Below are positions 7,423 through 15,381 of a stretch of 32,329 nt of DNA, piece after piece. A program made the position numbers and the translations under genes. This DNA is from Flavobacteriales bacterium (GTDB taxonomy: Bacteria; Bacteroidota; Bacteroidia; CAIKAF01), in assembly GCA_026936045.1 (NCBI GenBank), contig JAIXKU010000169.1, forward strand, positions 1 to 32,329, in the 5' to 3' direction. Below the pieces are notes generated by a model. The model was not told the origin of the DNA. It ran no database searches and was given only the letters and a program-made list of their open reading frames with translations. The number at the start of each line of letters is the position of its first letter. Within the stretch, counting starts at the first letter, position 1.

Positions 7423-7640
7423 GGTACGAGCGCGGCAAAGATTGCGCAACGCGAAGGAATTACCGCGCACACGCTTTATAAGTTGAAAGAAAAAATAGCT
7501 GCGGGCGATTGCGCGCTACATTCGATTTTATAATCACGAGAAGCCGCATTCGTCGCTCGGTTGGAAGTCGCCGCTTCAATTTGCAGCATGAAAAAAATGG
7601 AGAGCAAATAATAAAAAGTGCTTCCAGTTTCAGGGGATCA
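7423..7640 (+). pseudogene. IS3-family element remnant (OrfA piece, OrfB C-terminus, right end)
   Basis: In one frame 7423-7530 reads SAAKIAQREGITAHTLYKLK, the helix-turn-helix region of an IS3-type OrfA, ending at a TAA at 7531-7533. In the next frame 7526-7591 reads FYNHEKPHSSLGWKSPLQ plus a short tail and stop, which is the typical C-terminus of an IS3/IS51-type OrfB integrase. Nearly all of the transposase between these parts is deleted. At 7623-7640 lies TCCAGTTTCAGGGGATCA, whose reverse complement begins TGATCCCC and fits an IS3-family terminal repeat, so this is probably the right end. No left end was found. The element marks the end of the pseudaminic acid block. Confidence 0.75.
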
Positions 7641-7705
7641 AACCAATTTGCAGGCTGCATGCTGACTGAACTGTATTAAGAGGTTCAAACCGATTTAAAA
7701 CTATC

Positions 7706-8761
7706 ATGAACCAGACTTGGAAACAAAAATTACGGTGGGCAAAGCCTGCATGGCACATAATAAAAACCATTTACGGGTACGGACAAAGGAAGAGACTTAA
7801 AAAGGATCTTTGTAATCGCCGTTCCATGCCTGTTTCTCGAATACAAGAGTTGTCAAAGGATATTCCCGCTCAGAGTACTATCGAACTGCACCCACCCAAT
7901 GATTACTACGGGATTGCTACCAATATTAAACACTATGCAGATTTTCCAATTGACTACGCAATTAAGGCGAGTATTGAGCATGGAGTATACTACGCTGACT
8001 ATTATTGGCAGGCAGACATTGCCGCTCCACTACCGGCAGTATTTTGCCCAAGTGTCCACCGGCAGCAAATACTTAGAAGAGTAACCAATAAACCAGTATA
8101 CCCTATTGGTCCATCTATAGCGTACGCCGAGGGTGTTTTATCCATAGATACTGTAGAGAAAAAATTACGCGAAGAAGGTCCGACTCTCTTGGTCTTTCCC
8201 GCCCATTCAACTCATTGGATTGATGTCAATTTTAGTATTGACCGGTTCTGCACAAATCTAAAAAAGTACAAGAAGGACTTCAAAACTATAAAAATTTGCC
8301 TTTACTGGAAAGACGTACTCCGTGGTAGCCATCAACAGTACAAAGAAGCTGGCTTTGATTGCGTAACAGCTGGGCATATATTTGACCCCTATTTTCTAAA
8401 TCGCCTTAGAAGTATAATAGAGACATCCACTCATACAATGTCTAATAGCATAGGTACTCATGTGGGCTACTGCGTTTTCTTAGGCAAGCCGCACTTTCTT
8501 GTACGCGAAGAAACAACCTACAATATGGCAGAAATGGTCAAGCATGAGGCAACCCAACGACTGCTCAAATACGAAACATCACCGGAACAATTACAATTCT
8601 TCAATATTTTTGGAAAATGGCAAGACAGTATTACAACAGAACAGAAAGAATTAGTTGATTTGTATTGGGGTATCTCACAAATTAAGTCGCCATCAGAGAT
8701 GCACAGAATAATTATAGAAGTAGAAACCCTATATCTCCGTCCTCATACTATAGGTACATAG
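7706..8761 (+). CDS. Unrecognised 351-residue protein, possibly a GT-B-type glycosyltransferase
   Basis: I do not recognise this protein securely. It is soluble, with a basic N-terminus (MNQTWKQKLRWAKP) and no clear signal peptide. The C-terminal half has TLLVFPAHSTHWIDVNF (about 155-171), an alternating beta/alpha pattern, and MSNSIGTHVGYCVFLGKPHF (about 248-267), a sequence that resembles the donor-binding part of GT-B enzymes in which a Ser/Gly-rich turn precedes a 'GKP' segment. Position after the pseudaminic block and before a methyltransferase suits a transferase of a nonulosonic acid or another sugar, but this is a guess from context. No close ribosome-binding site is visible; AAGAGG lies about 22 bases upstream. 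It is one base from the next gene. Confidence 0.4.
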   Translation: MNQTWKQKLRWAKPAWHIIKTIYGYGQRKRLKKDLCNRRSMPVSRIQELSKDIPAQSTIELHPPNDYYGIATNIKHYADFPIDYAIKASIEHGVYYADYYWQADIAAPLPAVFCPSVHRQQILRRVTNKPVYPIGPSIAYAEGVLSIDTVEKKLREEGPTLLVFPAHSTHWIDVNFSIDRFCTNLKKYKKDFKTIKICLYWKDVLRGSHQQYKEAGFDCVTAGHIFDPYFLNRLRSIIETSTHTMSNSIGTHVGYCVFLGKPHFLVREETTYNMAEMVKHEATQRLLKYETSPEQLQFFNIFGKWQDSITTEQKELVDLYWGISQIKSPSEMHRIIIEVETLYLRPHTIGT

Positions 8762-9451
8762 ATGAAAGAATTCCTCCCCAATTGGTACTACATCTTCTCC
8801 AATCCATTCTTCATAACTCGCCGCCATTTGTATCGAAATATTAAAACTCTATCAGCACATTTTGGTACGGGTATGTTATTGGATATCGGCTGTGGCACCA
8901 AACCCTATGCATCGATGTTTGCTCAAGCAGACTATAAAGGTCTTGACTACCGCAAATCGGGGACTAACCAAAACCCAAATGCTGATTTTCTTTACGACGG
9001 TGGAAAATTTCCTTTCAGAGCTCAGACATTCAACTATGCTCTTGCCACTGAGGTTCTTGAACATGTTTTTGAGCCAGACTACTTCGTTCATGAGATCGCA
9101 AGAATACTCAAACCTGGTGGATTTCTATTGTTAACAGTTCCGTTTATCTGGGACGAACATGAGCAGCCTTATGATTATGGTAGATACACTTCATTTGGTA
9201 TCAAAGCGCTATTAGAAAGAAATGGGTTTGAAATATTAGAACAGCGCAAAACCGGTGGCTTTATTGAGACTCTTGGCCAACTTTTTTGTACCTATCTATA
9301 CTATTCTCTTTCCAAAAGGCCCTTTCTGTACAAGCTGAGCTTACCTTTAGTCTTTGCTCCGATACAGCTCTTGTCGATAGCTTTAGAAAATTTGCTACCG
9401 AAGAACAAGGGGTTCTATCTCGATAATATTATTCTCTGTAAAAAAAGATGA
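8762..9451 (+). CDS. Class I SAM-dependent methyltransferase
   Basis: The 229-residue protein shows the Rossmann methyltransferase pattern: motif I LLDIGCGTKPYASMF (about 39-53), an acidic region YKGLDYRKSG, motif IV-like ALATEVLEHVFEPDYFVHEI, and ILKPGGFLLLTVPFIW for motif VI, followed by RYTSFGIKALLERNGFEIL. This set is common for PF08241/PF13489 enzymes that methylate sugars or lipid-linked glycans. The target is not known; in this place an O-methyl group on a polysaccharide residue or at a chain end is a reasonable inference. A hydrophobic stretch near the C-terminus (LPLVFAPIQLLSIALENLLP) could give membrane contact. It overlaps the next gene by ATGA. Confidence 0.8.
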   Translation: MKEFLPNWYYIFSNPFFITRRHLYRNIKTLSAHFGTGMLLDIGCGTKPYASMFAQADYKGLDYRKSGTNQNPNADFLYDGGKFPFRAQTFNYALATEVLEHVFEPDYFVHEIARILKPGGFLLLTVPFIWDEHEQPYDYGRYTSFGIKALLERNGFEILEQRKTGGFIETLGQLFCTYLYYSLSKRPFLYKLSLPLVFAPIQLLSIALENLLPKNKGFYLDNIILCKKR

Positions 9452-9873
9452 AGCAACCAATTATTGTCAAAAACTCTGGATATGTTGAACTGAAACTCAT
9501 TCGCGACGACCGTGATGGCAACCTTATTATTCTTGAAGCCCTGCGGGATGTCCCTTTTGAAGTAAAGCGCCTGTATTACATAACTAATCTTGAAAATTCA
9601 TTCAGTATTCGCGGACAACACGCGCATAGGGAGCTTGAACAGGTAATATTCTGCATACAAGGCAGCTTTACTCTCGGTCTCGATGATGGTCAAAACCAGC
9701 AGCAGGTCTTGATGAACAAAGTAAATGTGGGTATCAAACTTGGCAAGATGCTATGGCACACCATGGAAGATTTTTCTATTGGATGCGTGTTGCTGGTTAT
9801 AGCATCTGACTACTATTCAGAAGCTGATTACATAAGAGATTATGCAGAATTTCTGCAATTAGTCAAGAAGTAA
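9448..9873 (+). CDS. fdtA: dTDP-4-oxo-6-deoxyglucose 3,4-ketoisomerase (FdtA/QdtA family)
   Basis: This 141-residue cupin (WxcM-like) isomerises dTDP-4-keto-6-deoxy-D-glucose to the 3-keto sugar in the cytoplasm. The family signature RGQHAHRELEQVIFCIQGSF holds the two active-site histidines (His58, His60), and YYSEADYIRDYAEFL is the usual C-terminal motif. FdtA (galacto product, toward Fuc3N) and QdtA (gluco product, toward Qui3N) differ in few residues and I cannot separate them here, so the symbol is provisional. The next gene is the partner aminotransferase. dTDP-glucose would come from RmlA encoded about 2.5 kb downstream; no rmlB is seen. Confidence 0.85.
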   Translation: MKQPIIVKNSGYVELKLIRDDRDGNLIILEALRDVPFEVKRLYYITNLENSFSIRGQHAHRELEQVIFCIQGSFTLGLDDGQNQQQVLMNKVNVGIKLGKMLWHTMEDFSIGCVLLVIASDYYSEADYIRDYAEFLQLVKK

Positions 9874-9879
9874 AGACCA

Positions 9880-10989
9880 ATGATTGAATACGAGAATCTG
9901 GCCAGATTGAATGAACCTTTTTTCGCACACCTTGAAACTGAGGCGAGTACTGCAATCCGAAGCGGCTGGTATATTCTGGGTAGTCGCGTTGCGGGGTTTG
10001 AACAGGAGTTTGCCGACTATCTTGGAGCAGAAAATTGTATCGGCGTCGCTTCAGGGCTAGATGCGTTAATTTTATCGTTGCGAGCATTTGATTTCGAATA
10101 CGGAAGCGAAGTTATTGTCCCGGCAAACACCTATATTGCCACGATTCTAGCGATTCTGCACCTTAACTTGACGCCGATTCTGGTTGAGCCTGACCCGGGG
10201 ACTTATAATATTGACCCAAACCAGATCGCAAAATGTATCACACCGAAGACCAGAGCAATTATGGTTGTTCACCTTTACGGAAAGGCCTGCAATATGACCG
10301 GCATAATGCAGATAGCAGGCAAGCATCAGCTTAAGGTAATCGAAGATTGCGCACAAGCACATGGTGCGGAACACTCAGGAAAGAAAGTAGGCACGTTCGG
10401 TGACTGCAATGCCTTTAGCTTCTACCCGACAAAAAACCTTGGGGCTTTAGGTGATGCAGGAGCAATCGTCACAAATAATTCTGCACTCGCAGAAAAAATA
10501 CGAAAACTTCGCAATTATGGATCTGCCGTCAAATACCATAATGAAATGGTAGGCTACAACTCCAGACTAGACGAACTTCAGGCCGCCTTCTTGAGTGTCA
10601 AGTTGCCTCACTTGGACAAGATAGTATCCCACAAACAGGAACTTGCCCTGCTATACGAAAAGCACTTGGATATAAGATTCAAAAAACCAATTCCGGCAAA
10701 TGCTTTGGATAATGTCTTCCATATATACCCCATCAGGCATCCAGCCCGCGACCGATTGCGTGCATACTTGCTTGAGAGAGGAATCAAAACCGAAGTGCAT
10801 TATCCGATATCTCCCCTTGAGCAGCCAGCCTTGGCTCAATTGAGACAAGCAGGCAAGCTAAAGCAAAGGCCAGAAGATTTCCCTATTACTCAGGAAATCC
10901 ATCAAACCATCCTAAGTTTGCCCATATCTCCTATACACACGCAAGCCAACATAATACAAGTAATTGATGTACTTAATAGCTTTTTATGA
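9880..10989 (+). CDS. fdtB: dTDP-3-amino-3,6-dideoxyhexose transaminase (FdtB/QdtB; DegT/DnrJ/EryC1/StrS)
   Basis: This PLP enzyme puts the 3-amino group on the product of the preceding isomerase. At 369 residues it is of normal length. Visible motifs: [16 protein letters not shown] (about 55-70) for phosphate binding, [37 protein letters not shown] with the PLP-stacking and pyridine-contacting region, and [19 protein letters not shown] with the Schiff-base Lys185. [26 protein letters not shown] is the usual following signature. There are six bases between it and the ketoisomerase and an ATGA overlap with the next gene. As with its partner, Fuc3N versus Qui3N cannot be decided. No FdtC/QdtC-type acetyltransferase is present in the window. 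Confidence 0.88.
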   Translation: MIEYENLARLNEPFFAHLETEASTAIRSGWYILGSRVAGFEQEFADYLGAENCIGVASGLDALILSLRAFDFEYGSEVIVPANTYIATILAILHLNLTPILVEPDPGTYNIDPNQIAKCITPKTRAIMVVHLYGKACNMTGIMQIAGKHQLKVIEDCAQAHGAEHSGKKVGTFGDCNAFSFYPTKNLGALGDAGAIVTNNSALAEKIRKLRNYGSAVKYHNEMVGYNSRLDELQAAFLSVKLPHLDKIVSHKQELALLYEKHLDIRFKKPIPANALDNVFHIYPIRHPARDRLRAYLLERGIKTEVHYPISPLEQPALAQLRQAGKLKQRPEDFPITQEIHQTILSLPISPIHTQANIIQVIDVLNSFL

Positions 10990-12230
10990 ACACCGTCAAT
11001 TTTTGCACTCTTTTTGATTTTCGCTATTCTTCAAGAGGATTGGCTCTGTATAAGTCGATAGAAAAGCATTGTGCGGATTTCCATCTATTTGTACTGGCCA
11101 TGGATGATGCGGCGACAGCACTATTAACAAATCTATCCTTGTCAAATATGACAGTAATAACTTTAGCGGAATTTGAAAATGCAGAGTTGAGTCAGGCAAA
11201 GTCGACACGAACCCGGCAAGAGTATTGCTGGACATGCACACCTGCCATTATTCGATTCTGCTTAAACAAATATGAATTACCAGAGTGTACCTATTTGGAT
11301 GCCGATATCCTTTTCTTTAACAATCCCAGAATTATTCTCGAACAACTTCCAAAGCAGAAAACAGTATTAATTACCCCACATCATTACGCCAAAGAATATG
11401 ACCAATCTGCAACCAGCGGCATCTTCTGTGTACAGTTCGTTACATTCAAAAATGAGTCCAGAGCTTTGAAAGTCCTGGATACGTGGTATCACCAGTGCAT
11501 TGAGTGGTGTTATGCACATGTTGAGGATGGAAAATTTGGTGACCAGAAGTATTTAGATTCGTGGCCCGAAGAGTATGATTGCGTAGAGGTATCAGAGCAC
11601 TTCGGCGCCGGTGTGGCTCCATGGAATATCAGAAAATATGACCTCGATGTTACAGATGAGACAATCTTAATCAAAGATTTCACGACAAATAAGATATTAC
11701 CCCTGATCTTTTATCATTTTCATGATCTCTATTTCAACACCACAGGTTCTTGGTATCACAAATCGGGTTATCCCGGATATCAGATTGGTGAAGACGTATA
11801 CCACTTGGTGTATGGAAGCTATCTTCGGCAACTACACGCCATCGGAACAGAGCTTGATTTTCCGATAGGCGTCGATTTCCCTAGACCACCCCTAAACTTA
11901 TCAGTTTCTGATTTTGAGAGGATTATTATTCCAAGAACTAAGACATTTTTGGTAAAAGAAAAACTAAGAAGTTTCTACGTATTCAACGGCCAGGAGTATG
12001 AAGCTACCTCTATAATGCTAAATAATGAAGTTCAAATCTTCGAACTTCTCGTTACAACTCACTACAACTTGAGCTCTGTGACGCTATGGGAAATCCCGGA
12101 AAACTCACTATATCAATCAATTCTACAGACTCAACTACGATTGAACAAGATAAAGAATAATATAATAATCAGGCTTTTCTTTGCTATACGCAATCTATAC
12201 AAGAGTATTACAAGAAAACTCAAGCCATGA
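10986..12230 (+). CDS. Putative GT-A-fold glycosyltransferase
   Basis: The 414-residue protein starts as [20 protein letters not shown], like GT8-type or nucleotide-diphospho-sugar transferases, and has a DxD motif in [11 protein letters not shown] (Asp105, Asp107), where a divalent metal and the sugar nucleotide would bind. Later [15 protein letters not shown] and [11 protein letters not shown] look like acceptor-side or second metal-binding His segments of that fold. The C-terminal 150 residues are less typical, ending in a basic stretch suited to membrane surface contact. Coupled to fdtB by ATGA, it may transfer the 3-amino-dideoxyhexose; this is context only. It is the last gene before a junction marked by a pentanucleotide repeat. 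Confidence 0.65.
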   Translation: MNTVNFCTLFDFRYSSRGLALYKSIEKHCADFHLFVLAMDDAATALLTNLSLSNMTVITLAEFENAELSQAKSTRTRQEYCWTCTPAIIRFCLNKYELPECTYLDADILFFNNPRIILEQLPKQKTVLITPHHYAKEYDQSATSGIFCVQFVTFKNESRALKVLDTWYHQCIEWCYAHVEDGKFGDQKYLDSWPEEYDCVEVSEHFGAGVAPWNIRKYDLDVTDETILIKDFTTNKILPLIFYHFHDLYFNTTGSWYHKSGYPGYQIGEDVYHLVYGSYLRQLHAIGTELDFPIGVDFPRPPLNLSVSDFERIIIPRTKTFLVKEKLRSFYVFNGQEYEATSIMLNNEVQIFELLVTTHYNLSSVTLWEIPENSLYQSILQTQLRLNKIKNNIIIRLFFAIRNLYKSITRKLKP

Positions 12231-12231
12231 T

Positions 12232-12251
12232 CAGTCCAGTCCAGTCCAGTC
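12232..12251 (+). repeat. Tandem pentanucleotide CAGTC x4
   Basis: Four perfect copies of CAGTC begin two bases after the stop of the GT-A-like gene, in a 162-base stretch with no gene. The rest of the stretch (12252-12392) shows no recognisable coding remnant, hairpin or promoter that I can support. Confidence 0.85.
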
Positions 12252-12392
12252 CGCATCGCTCGGGAAGAAGCAAAAAACAACTCAAGGGCGCGTGTTTTGT
12301 TAGGGGGGAGCCTGAGATATTACTTATTCGCACAAAAGTCGTAGTAAAAACAAGTCAAACTGCATTCGCGACCGTTGACAGCACTCTCCTTT

Positions 12393-13283
12393 ATGAAAGT
12401 TAGAAATAGAAGTATTAAAGGCATCGTACTCGCTGGCGGCAGTGGTACGCGGCTTTATCCCATCACAAAAGGAGTAAGCAAACAGCTTTTACCGATTTAT
12501 GATAAACCGATGGTATATTATCCCATTTCAGTTTTAATGTTAGCGGGTATTCGTGATATACTCATTATCAGTACACCCGAAGACGTAGCCGATTACCAAC
12601 GTTTATTGGGAGATGGTAGCGAATTTGGTATTCACCTAAGCTACGCGGTACAACCTAAACCTAATGGCCTTGCCCAAGCGTTCATCATTGGCGAAGATTT
12701 TATCAAAAACAGTCACGTTTGCTTAGTGCTGGGTGATAATATTTTCTACGGTCAAGGCTTTGGTCCAAAGCTACGCAAAGCCACCGCACGCAACACAGGC
12801 GCTACCATATTTGGCTACCAAGTAAAAGACCCAGAGCGCTTTGGAGTGGTTCAGTTTGATAAAAATTACAAGGCCGTATCTATTCAAGAAAAGCCTATAA
12901 AGCCTAAATCACACTTTGCGGTAACAGGCTTATATTTTTATGATAACGATGTGGTGCAAATTGCAAAGGACGTGAAGCCCTCTAAACGTGGGGAATATGA
13001 AATTACCAGTATAAACCAAGTTTATTTGGAACGTGATGATTTAACTGTAGAGCTTTTAGGTAGAGGCTTTGCTTGGCTTGATACGGGCACACATGAGAGT
13101 TTGCTTGAGGCAAGTCAATTTGTAGAGACGATTGAAAAGCGACAAGGCTTTAAGATCGCTTGCCTTGAAGAAATTGGATTTAATAACGGTTGGCTATCGA
13201 AAGAGCAACTTATAGCACAAGCCAAGGCATTGAACAAGAATAGTTATGGGCAGTATTTGTTATATATAGTGAAAGAAAAATGA
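12393..13283 (+). CDS. rmlA: Glucose-1-phosphate thymidylyltransferase RmlA
   Basis: RmlA makes dTDP-glucose from glucose-1-phosphate and dTTP, the first step toward dTDP-rhamnose and dTDP-3-amino-dideoxyhexoses. From the ATG at 12393 the protein has 296 residues, normal for the family; an in-frame TTG 18 bases earlier is less likely. Motifs: [20 protein letters not shown] (nucleotide binding and catalysis), [73 protein letters not shown] and [20 protein letters not shown]. rmlB, rmlC and rmlD are not in the window, so it most likely serves the fdtA/fdtB branch together with an RmlB encoded elsewhere. Confidence 0.93.
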   Translation: MKVRNRSIKGIVLAGGSGTRLYPITKGVSKQLLPIYDKPMVYYPISVLMLAGIRDILIISTPEDVADYQRLLGDGSEFGIHLSYAVQPKPNGLAQAFIIGEDFIKNSHVCLVLGDNIFYGQGFGPKLRKATARNTGATIFGYQVKDPERFGVVQFDKNYKAVSIQEKPIKPKSHFAVTGLYFYDNDVVQIAKDVKPSKRGEYEITSINQVYLERDDLTVELLGRGFAWLDTGTHESLLEASQFVETIEKRQGFKIACLEEIGFNNGWLSKEQLIAQAKALNKNSYGQYLLYIVKEK

Positions 13284-13342
13284 CTAAACGATGAACCACT
13301 TCCCCAGAACTAGACCATCGGCAAGGTGGGCTTCTTCTCTGT

Positions 13343-13348
13343 AAGGAG
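13343..13348 (+). promoter_or_regulatory. Ribosome-binding site of the GT2 gene
   Basis: AAGGAG lies five bases before the ATG at 13354, fixing that start. The 70-base gap after rmlA holds nothing else I can identify. Confidence 0.6.
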
Positions 13349-13353
13349 AGAAA

Positions 13354-14187
13354 ATGAAAACAAAATCTATTAAAAAGACTCCCCTCGTCTCCATTGTCAC
13401 TATCAATCTCAACAACGCCGAAGGGCTGCAGAAGACTCTCGATAGTCTTGCGGCACAAACATGGAAAAATTTCGAGTCTGTTATCGTCGATGGCGGTTCT
13501 ACCGATGGTAGCTTTGAAATTATAAAGGAATTTGTAGCAAAAAAACAATTCAAGATTGGCAAATGGGTGTCGGAAAAAGATAAAGGTCTCTATAATGCCC
13601 AAAACAAAGGTATTAAGTTTTCAAGAGGCAAGTATTTACTTTTTCTGAATTCAGGCGATTACCTGGCAAGCGCCGACGTCCTTGAAAAACTAAAGCCTGA
13701 GAAGTGGAGAAAACAGATAATTTACGGAAATCTAAGCCTTGCAAGAAACGGTATTTTTTCACACTTTCGGCCACCGGCAAATGATCTCGACTATTTCCTG
13801 CTTCTTAGCTCTCTACCTCACCCCGCTTCTTTTATCCAATCTAATGTTTTCGGCAAAACTGGCTTTTACCGTGAGGATCTTCGCATCTGCGCTGACTATG
13901 ATTTTTTTCTCAAAGCTCTTTTTAAGCATCGAGTAACTACGCAATATCATGACTTAGCAATCACTGTCTTCGATACAAGTGGCTTAAGTAATAATCCAAG
14001 ACATGCCCGACTCAGCAACGCGGAACGTTTGGCTGTTCAAAAAGAAACACTCCCACAGAGTGCATATGCTATCGTAAAGAGCATTCGAGACTTTGAAGAC
14101 CGTCACAATTCGTTTCGCTTTGCGCTTCTTGCAATCCCTCGTTATTTTGCACGGCGATTGAGAAAGTTTTTTACCCGTCTTAAATGA
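13354..14187 (+). CDS. Glycosyltransferase family 2
   Basis: This is a 277-residue inverting GT-A-type transferase. The N-terminal domain shows PLVSIVTINLNNAEGLQKTL (about 10-29), VIVDGGSTDGSFEII with the nucleotide-contacting Asp, EKDKGLYNAQNKGIKFSRGKYLLFLNSGDYL with the DxD-equivalent SGD, and LPHPASFIQSNVFGKTGFYRED with an HPA-type motif typical of WcaA/WbbD-like O-antigen transferases. The C-terminus is basic and aromatic (PRYFARRLRKFFTRLK), suiting attachment to the inner face of the membrane. It overlaps the next gene by ATGA. Donor and acceptor are unknown; GlcNAc or Gal transferases of O-antigen clusters are the nearest in type. Confidence 0.82.
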   Translation: MKTKSIKKTPLVSIVTINLNNAEGLQKTLDSLAAQTWKNFESVIVDGGSTDGSFEIIKEFVAKKQFKIGKWVSEKDKGLYNAQNKGIKFSRGKYLLFLNSGDYLASADVLEKLKPEKWRKQIIYGNLSLARNGIFSHFRPPANDLDYFLLLSSLPHPASFIQSNVFGKTGFYREDLRICADYDFFLKALFKHRVTTQYHDLAITVFDTSGLSNNPRHARLSNAERLAVQKETLPQSAYAIVKSIRDFEDRHNSFRFALLAIPRYFARRLRKFFTRLK

Positions 14188-15377
14188 ATCTTTTTATCAT
14201 CCCTTCTTGGTACCCCAGTTCAAAAAGTCCACTCGCTGGTTGTTTTATTCAAGAGCAAGCCGAAGTGCTTGCGGAACTTTATCCTAATATAAAAGTCATA
14301 GTCAGTTTATGGGGGCACGCTGATGCCACACTACCGCTTAGACAACCCAGTCGTTGGTTAAGTCTATTTTGGTGGAAGCTAAAACAAAAGAAGAACGGTA
14401 TTCGTTTACGAAACGGCGTTTATGAAATCTTTAACGCCAAAATCCACTGGAGCGATAGACTTCCTTTCGGCGGTATTCAACAACTTCTAAAAGTCAATCG
14501 CCAGAATTTGCAAGTTGCCGAACGCCATTTTGGCAAAATGGAGTTGATCCATGCTCATGTGAGCTATCCTGGAGGTTACATTGCCGCACGGTTAGCAGAA
14601 GAATTTAACCGCCCCTATGTTCTAACAGAACATATGGGCCCGTTTCCCTTTCCAAGCCTTCTTCAAAACGGGCGGCCCCTCTCTGAAATTGCCCAAGCAT
14701 TCCAGCAGGCGGCCGCTTCTATCGCAGTCAGTCCCACATTAGCCGACCGTATCGCTTCCTTTGATTACCCTCGGCCCGTAGTTATCCCCAATATGGTCGA
14801 TGAGCGTTTATTTACTTTAGGACAACCCAACTCGAACAAGACAGTATTTTTTACGTTAGGTAGTCTCACCGAGCAAAAAGGGATAGATCTCTTGCTTGAC
14901 GCTATCGCTCTATGGAACCCACCCGCCGCCGATTTTGAATTCCGTATTGGCGGCGATGGCCCACAGCGCATGGCGTACCAGCACAAAGCACAACGGCTGG
15001 GTATCGCTGACAGAGTGCGCTGGTTAGGCCCCATAAGCCGCGCACAAGCGCCGATGCTATTTCGCGATTGCCATATCTTTGTTCTCCCTTCGCAACACGA
15101 AACCTTTGGCGTTGTCTATGCTGAGGCTATCGCCAGCGGTAAACCGATTCTTGCAACACGCTGTGGCGGGCCAGAATCCATTGTGAACGCTATCAACGGT
15201 AAGTTAGTCGACGTGGGAGATGCACCGGCATTAGCGCAGGCCATGCAAAAGATGGCAGCCCACTGGAAAGACTTCGACCCACAAGCCATTCGGCAAGATT
15301 TTGAGGCGCGTTTTTCACGCCATGCGGTAGCCGAGAAACTCTATACGCTTTATCAAAGCGTAGCGGCAAAAAAATAA
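14184..15377 (+). CDS. Glycosyltransferase family 4
   Basis: The 397-residue GT-B protein starts MNLFIIPSWYPSSKSPLAGC, a classical GT4 opening. The C-terminal Rossmann domain has FTLGSLTEQKGIDLLLDAI, IGGDGPQRMAYQ, RVRWLGPISRAQAPMLFRDC, and FVLPSQHETFGVVYAEAIAS, the last carrying the E-x7-E pair that binds the nucleotide sugar. There is no signal peptide; it would act at the inner membrane face. It is between the GT2 and the asparagine-synthase-like gene with almost no spacing. The sugar transferred is not known. Confidence 0.85.
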   Translation: MNLFIIPSWYPSSKSPLAGCFIQEQAEVLAELYPNIKVIVSLWGHADATLPLRQPSRWLSLFWWKLKQKKNGIRLRNGVYEIFNAKIHWSDRLPFGGIQQLLKVNRQNLQVAERHFGKMELIHAHVSYPGGYIAARLAEEFNRPYVLTEHMGPFPFPSLLQNGRPLSEIAQAFQQAAASIAVSPTLADRIASFDYPRPVVIPNMVDERLFTLGQPNSNKTVFFTLGSLTEQKGIDLLLDAIALWNPPAADFEFRIGGDGPQRMAYQHKAQRLGIADRVRWLGPISRAQAPMLFRDCHIFVLPSQHETFGVVYAEAIASGKPILATRCGGPESIVNAINGKLVDVGDAPALAQAMQKMAAHWKDFDPQAIRQDFEARFSRHAVAEKLYTLYQSVAAKK

Positions 15378-15381
15378 CACC

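Noticed and set aside
12375-12392. TTG start giving a longer RmlA
   Set aside because: The ATG at 12393 gives the normal RmlA length; the extra six residues have no family counterpart.
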